Positions 5,434 to 6,496 of a DNA stretch of 6,496 nt are shown here, in pieces. A program made the translations under genes and the position numbers. Under the pieces are notes generated by a model that saw only the letters and a program-made list of their open reading frames with translations, did not search any database and was not told the DNA's origin. Position 1 is the first letter of the stretch. Every line of letters starts with the position of its first letter. Source of the stretch: UBA6814 sp040753075 (GTDB lineage Bacteria; Desulfobacterota; Desulfovibrionia; Desulfovibrionales; Desulfovibrionaceae); NCBI GenBank assembly GCA_040753075.1, contig JBFMHA010000100.1, forward strand, positions 1 through 6,496, written 5' to 3'.

Positions 5434-6468
5434 ATGCGTTTCGTTGACGAGGCCTCCATCACCGTCCGCGCCGGCAAGGGCGGACACGGCTGCGTCTCCT
5501 TCCGCCGGGAGAAGTTCGTCCCGCGCGGCGGTCCGGACGGCGGGGACGGCGGGGACGGCGGCAGCGTCATCCTGGAGGCCGACTCCCGCCTTCTGACTCT
5601 CTACGACTTCCGCCACAAGCGGGTCTACGAGGCCGAGAACGGCCGGCCCGGCATGGGCCAGCAGCGCTTCGGCCCGGGGGGACAGGAACTGGTGGTGGGC
5701 GTGCCGGTGGGCACCCTGGTCTACCTCCAGGACGAGGACGGGAACGAGACCCTGGCGGCCGACCTGGACGTCCCGGGCAAGCGCCTGGTGGCGGCCAAGG
5801 GCGGCCGCGGCGGCAAGGGCAACGAGCATTTCAAGACCGCCACCATGCGCACGCCGCGCTTCGCCCAGCCCGGCGAGCCGGGCGAGGAGAAGCGCCTGCG
5901 CCTGTCCCTCAAGATCCTGGCCGACGTGGGCCTGCTGGGCCTGCCCAACGCGGGCAAGTCCACGCTCATCGCCGCCGTTTCCCGGGCCAAGCCCAAGATC
6001 GCGCCCTATCCCTTCACCACGCTCACCCCCAACCTGGGGGTCCTGGAGAACGACGAGGGCTCGCGCATGGTGGTGGCGGACATCCCCGGGCTCATCGAGG
6101 GCGCGCATGCCGGGGCCGGCCTGGGACACCGCTTTCTCAAGCACGTGGAGCGCACCCGCTTCCTGGTCCACCTGGCCTCGGCCGAGGACCTGGACCGGGA
6201 CAACCCCTGGGCCGCCTTCGCCCTGCTCGACGAGGAGTTGGCCCGCTACAGCCCGGAGCTGGCGGCCAAGCCCCAGATCCGGGTGGTGAACAAGGCGGAC
6301 CTGCTGGCGCCCGAGGACCTCAAGAAGCTCAAGTCCCGCGCCCGGCGGCTCAAGCGGCCGGTGCGCTTCATCTCCGCCCTGCGCGGGGACGGGGTGGAGG
6401 AGTTGGTGGCCGAGATGTGGGCGCGGCTCGGGGAGGCCCGGGCCGCGGAGGCCGGAACAACCGGATAG
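5434..6468 (+). CDS. obg: Obg/CgtA GTPase, ribosome assembly
   Basis: The product is 344 aa. Residues 1-160 are the glycine-rich Obg fold (VRAGKGGHGCVSFRREKFVPRGG in outline: KGGHGCVSFRREKF at 15-28, GGPDGGDGGDGG at 32-43, KGGRGGKGNEHF at 122-133). The G domain has G1 GLPNAGKST (169-177), switch I YPFTTL (192-197), G3 DIPGLIEGA (216-224), G4 NKAD (286-289) and G5 SAL (314-316). It ends soon after the G domain without the C-terminal extension seen in longer homologues. Obg binds the 50S subunit, helps its late assembly and links it to growth and stress signals. The ATG at 5434 is chosen because GGAG (5424-5427) precedes it by 6 nt and MRFVDEA is the family's usual start; the TTG at 5422 lies in the terminator T-tract and the ribosome-binding site. 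The next gene begins 10 bp after the stop. Confidence 0.98.
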   Translation: MRFVDEASITVRAGKGGHGCVSFRREKFVPRGGPDGGDGGDGGSVILEADSRLLTLYDFRHKRVYEAENGRPGMGQQRFGPGGQELVVGVPVGTLVYLQDEDGNETLAADLDVPGKRLVAAKGGRGGKGNEHFKTATMRTPRFAQPGEPGEEKRLRLSLKILADVGLLGLPNAGKSTLIAAVSRAKPKIAPYPFTTLTPNLGVLENDEGSRMVVADIPGLIEGAHAGAGLGHRFLKHVERTRFLVHLASAEDLDRDNPWAAFALLDEELARYSPELAAKPQIRVVNKADLLAPEDLKKLKSRARRLKRPVRFISALRGDGVEELVAEMWARLGEARAAEAGTTG

Positions 6469-6477
6469 GGGGTCGGC

Positions 6478-6496
6478 ATGGATTGGCGGGAGGAGC
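6478..6496 (+). CDS. Start of the next gene, probably glutamate 5-kinase (partial)
   Basis: Only ATG and five further codons (MDWREE) are inside the window. AGGGGG (6467-6472) lies 5 nt upstream, overlapping the obg stop, so the gene is probably coupled to obg. In Desulfovibrio and many other bacteria obg is followed by proB, and an N-terminus of this style fits, but the identity rests on gene order alone. Confidence 0.45.

Noticed and set aside
5535..5563. Tandem 9-bp repeats (GACGGCGGG) in obg
   Set aside because: They encode the D-G-G repeats normal for the glycine-rich Obg fold, so no separate repeat element is needed.

Overview
The window is 6.5 kb of GC-rich (third codon positions almost all G or C) bacterial chromosome. 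Three things suggest a sulfate-reducing member of the Desulfovibrionaceae or a close Desulfobacterota relative: the rplU-rpmA-obg block followed by a probable proB, a divergent gene opening with a FecR-like module of the kind found at the N-terminus of large adhesins in this group, and a probable UGA-encoded selenoprotein. This placement is inference; no marker gene long enough to settle it is present.

Layout. (1) 1-214, minus strand: the N-terminus of a large surface protein that runs off the left edge. (2) 215-443: a divergent control region with a good sigma-70 promoter for the minus-strand gene, a small palindrome over its -10, and two GC hairpins. (3) 444-965: a nitroreductase-family flavoprotein. 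(4) 964-1090: a 127-bp imperfect palindrome that fills the gap to the next gene and looks like a dispersed REP/MITE-like repeat. (5) 1106-3468: a compact co-directional group of an MBL-fold hydrolase, a 75-codon gene interrupted by one in-frame TGA, a flavodoxin-fold Fe-S flavoprotein and a ComF-family phosphoribosyltransferase. (6) 3548-4588: a soluble diguanylate cyclase with its own promoter and terminator. (7) 4670-6468: ribosomal proteins L21 and L27 and the GTPase Obg, with hairpins between the genes. (8) 6478 to the edge: the first codons of a downstream gene, probably proB.

The main discovery is the small gene at 1729-1956. Its start codon overlaps the stop of the MBL gene (TGATG), and it reads with normal local codon bias to a TAG stop, whose last codons carry the ribosome-binding site of the next gene. 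The only interruption is TGA at codon 15. Directly after that TGA lies a 15-bp hairpin with a single bulged U and an apical loop beginning AGGU, matching the bacterial SECIS pattern. The product would be a Cys-Sec (CU) protein whose size and N-terminal DLSG-x-C-U pattern recall TusA/SirA-type sulfur carriers, with Sec at the position of the catalytic Cys. Standard gene callers would miss it. Its tight linkage to a glyoxalase II-like hydrolase and a Fe-S flavoprotein suggests a small thiol/sulfur or redox module, though the reaction is unknown.
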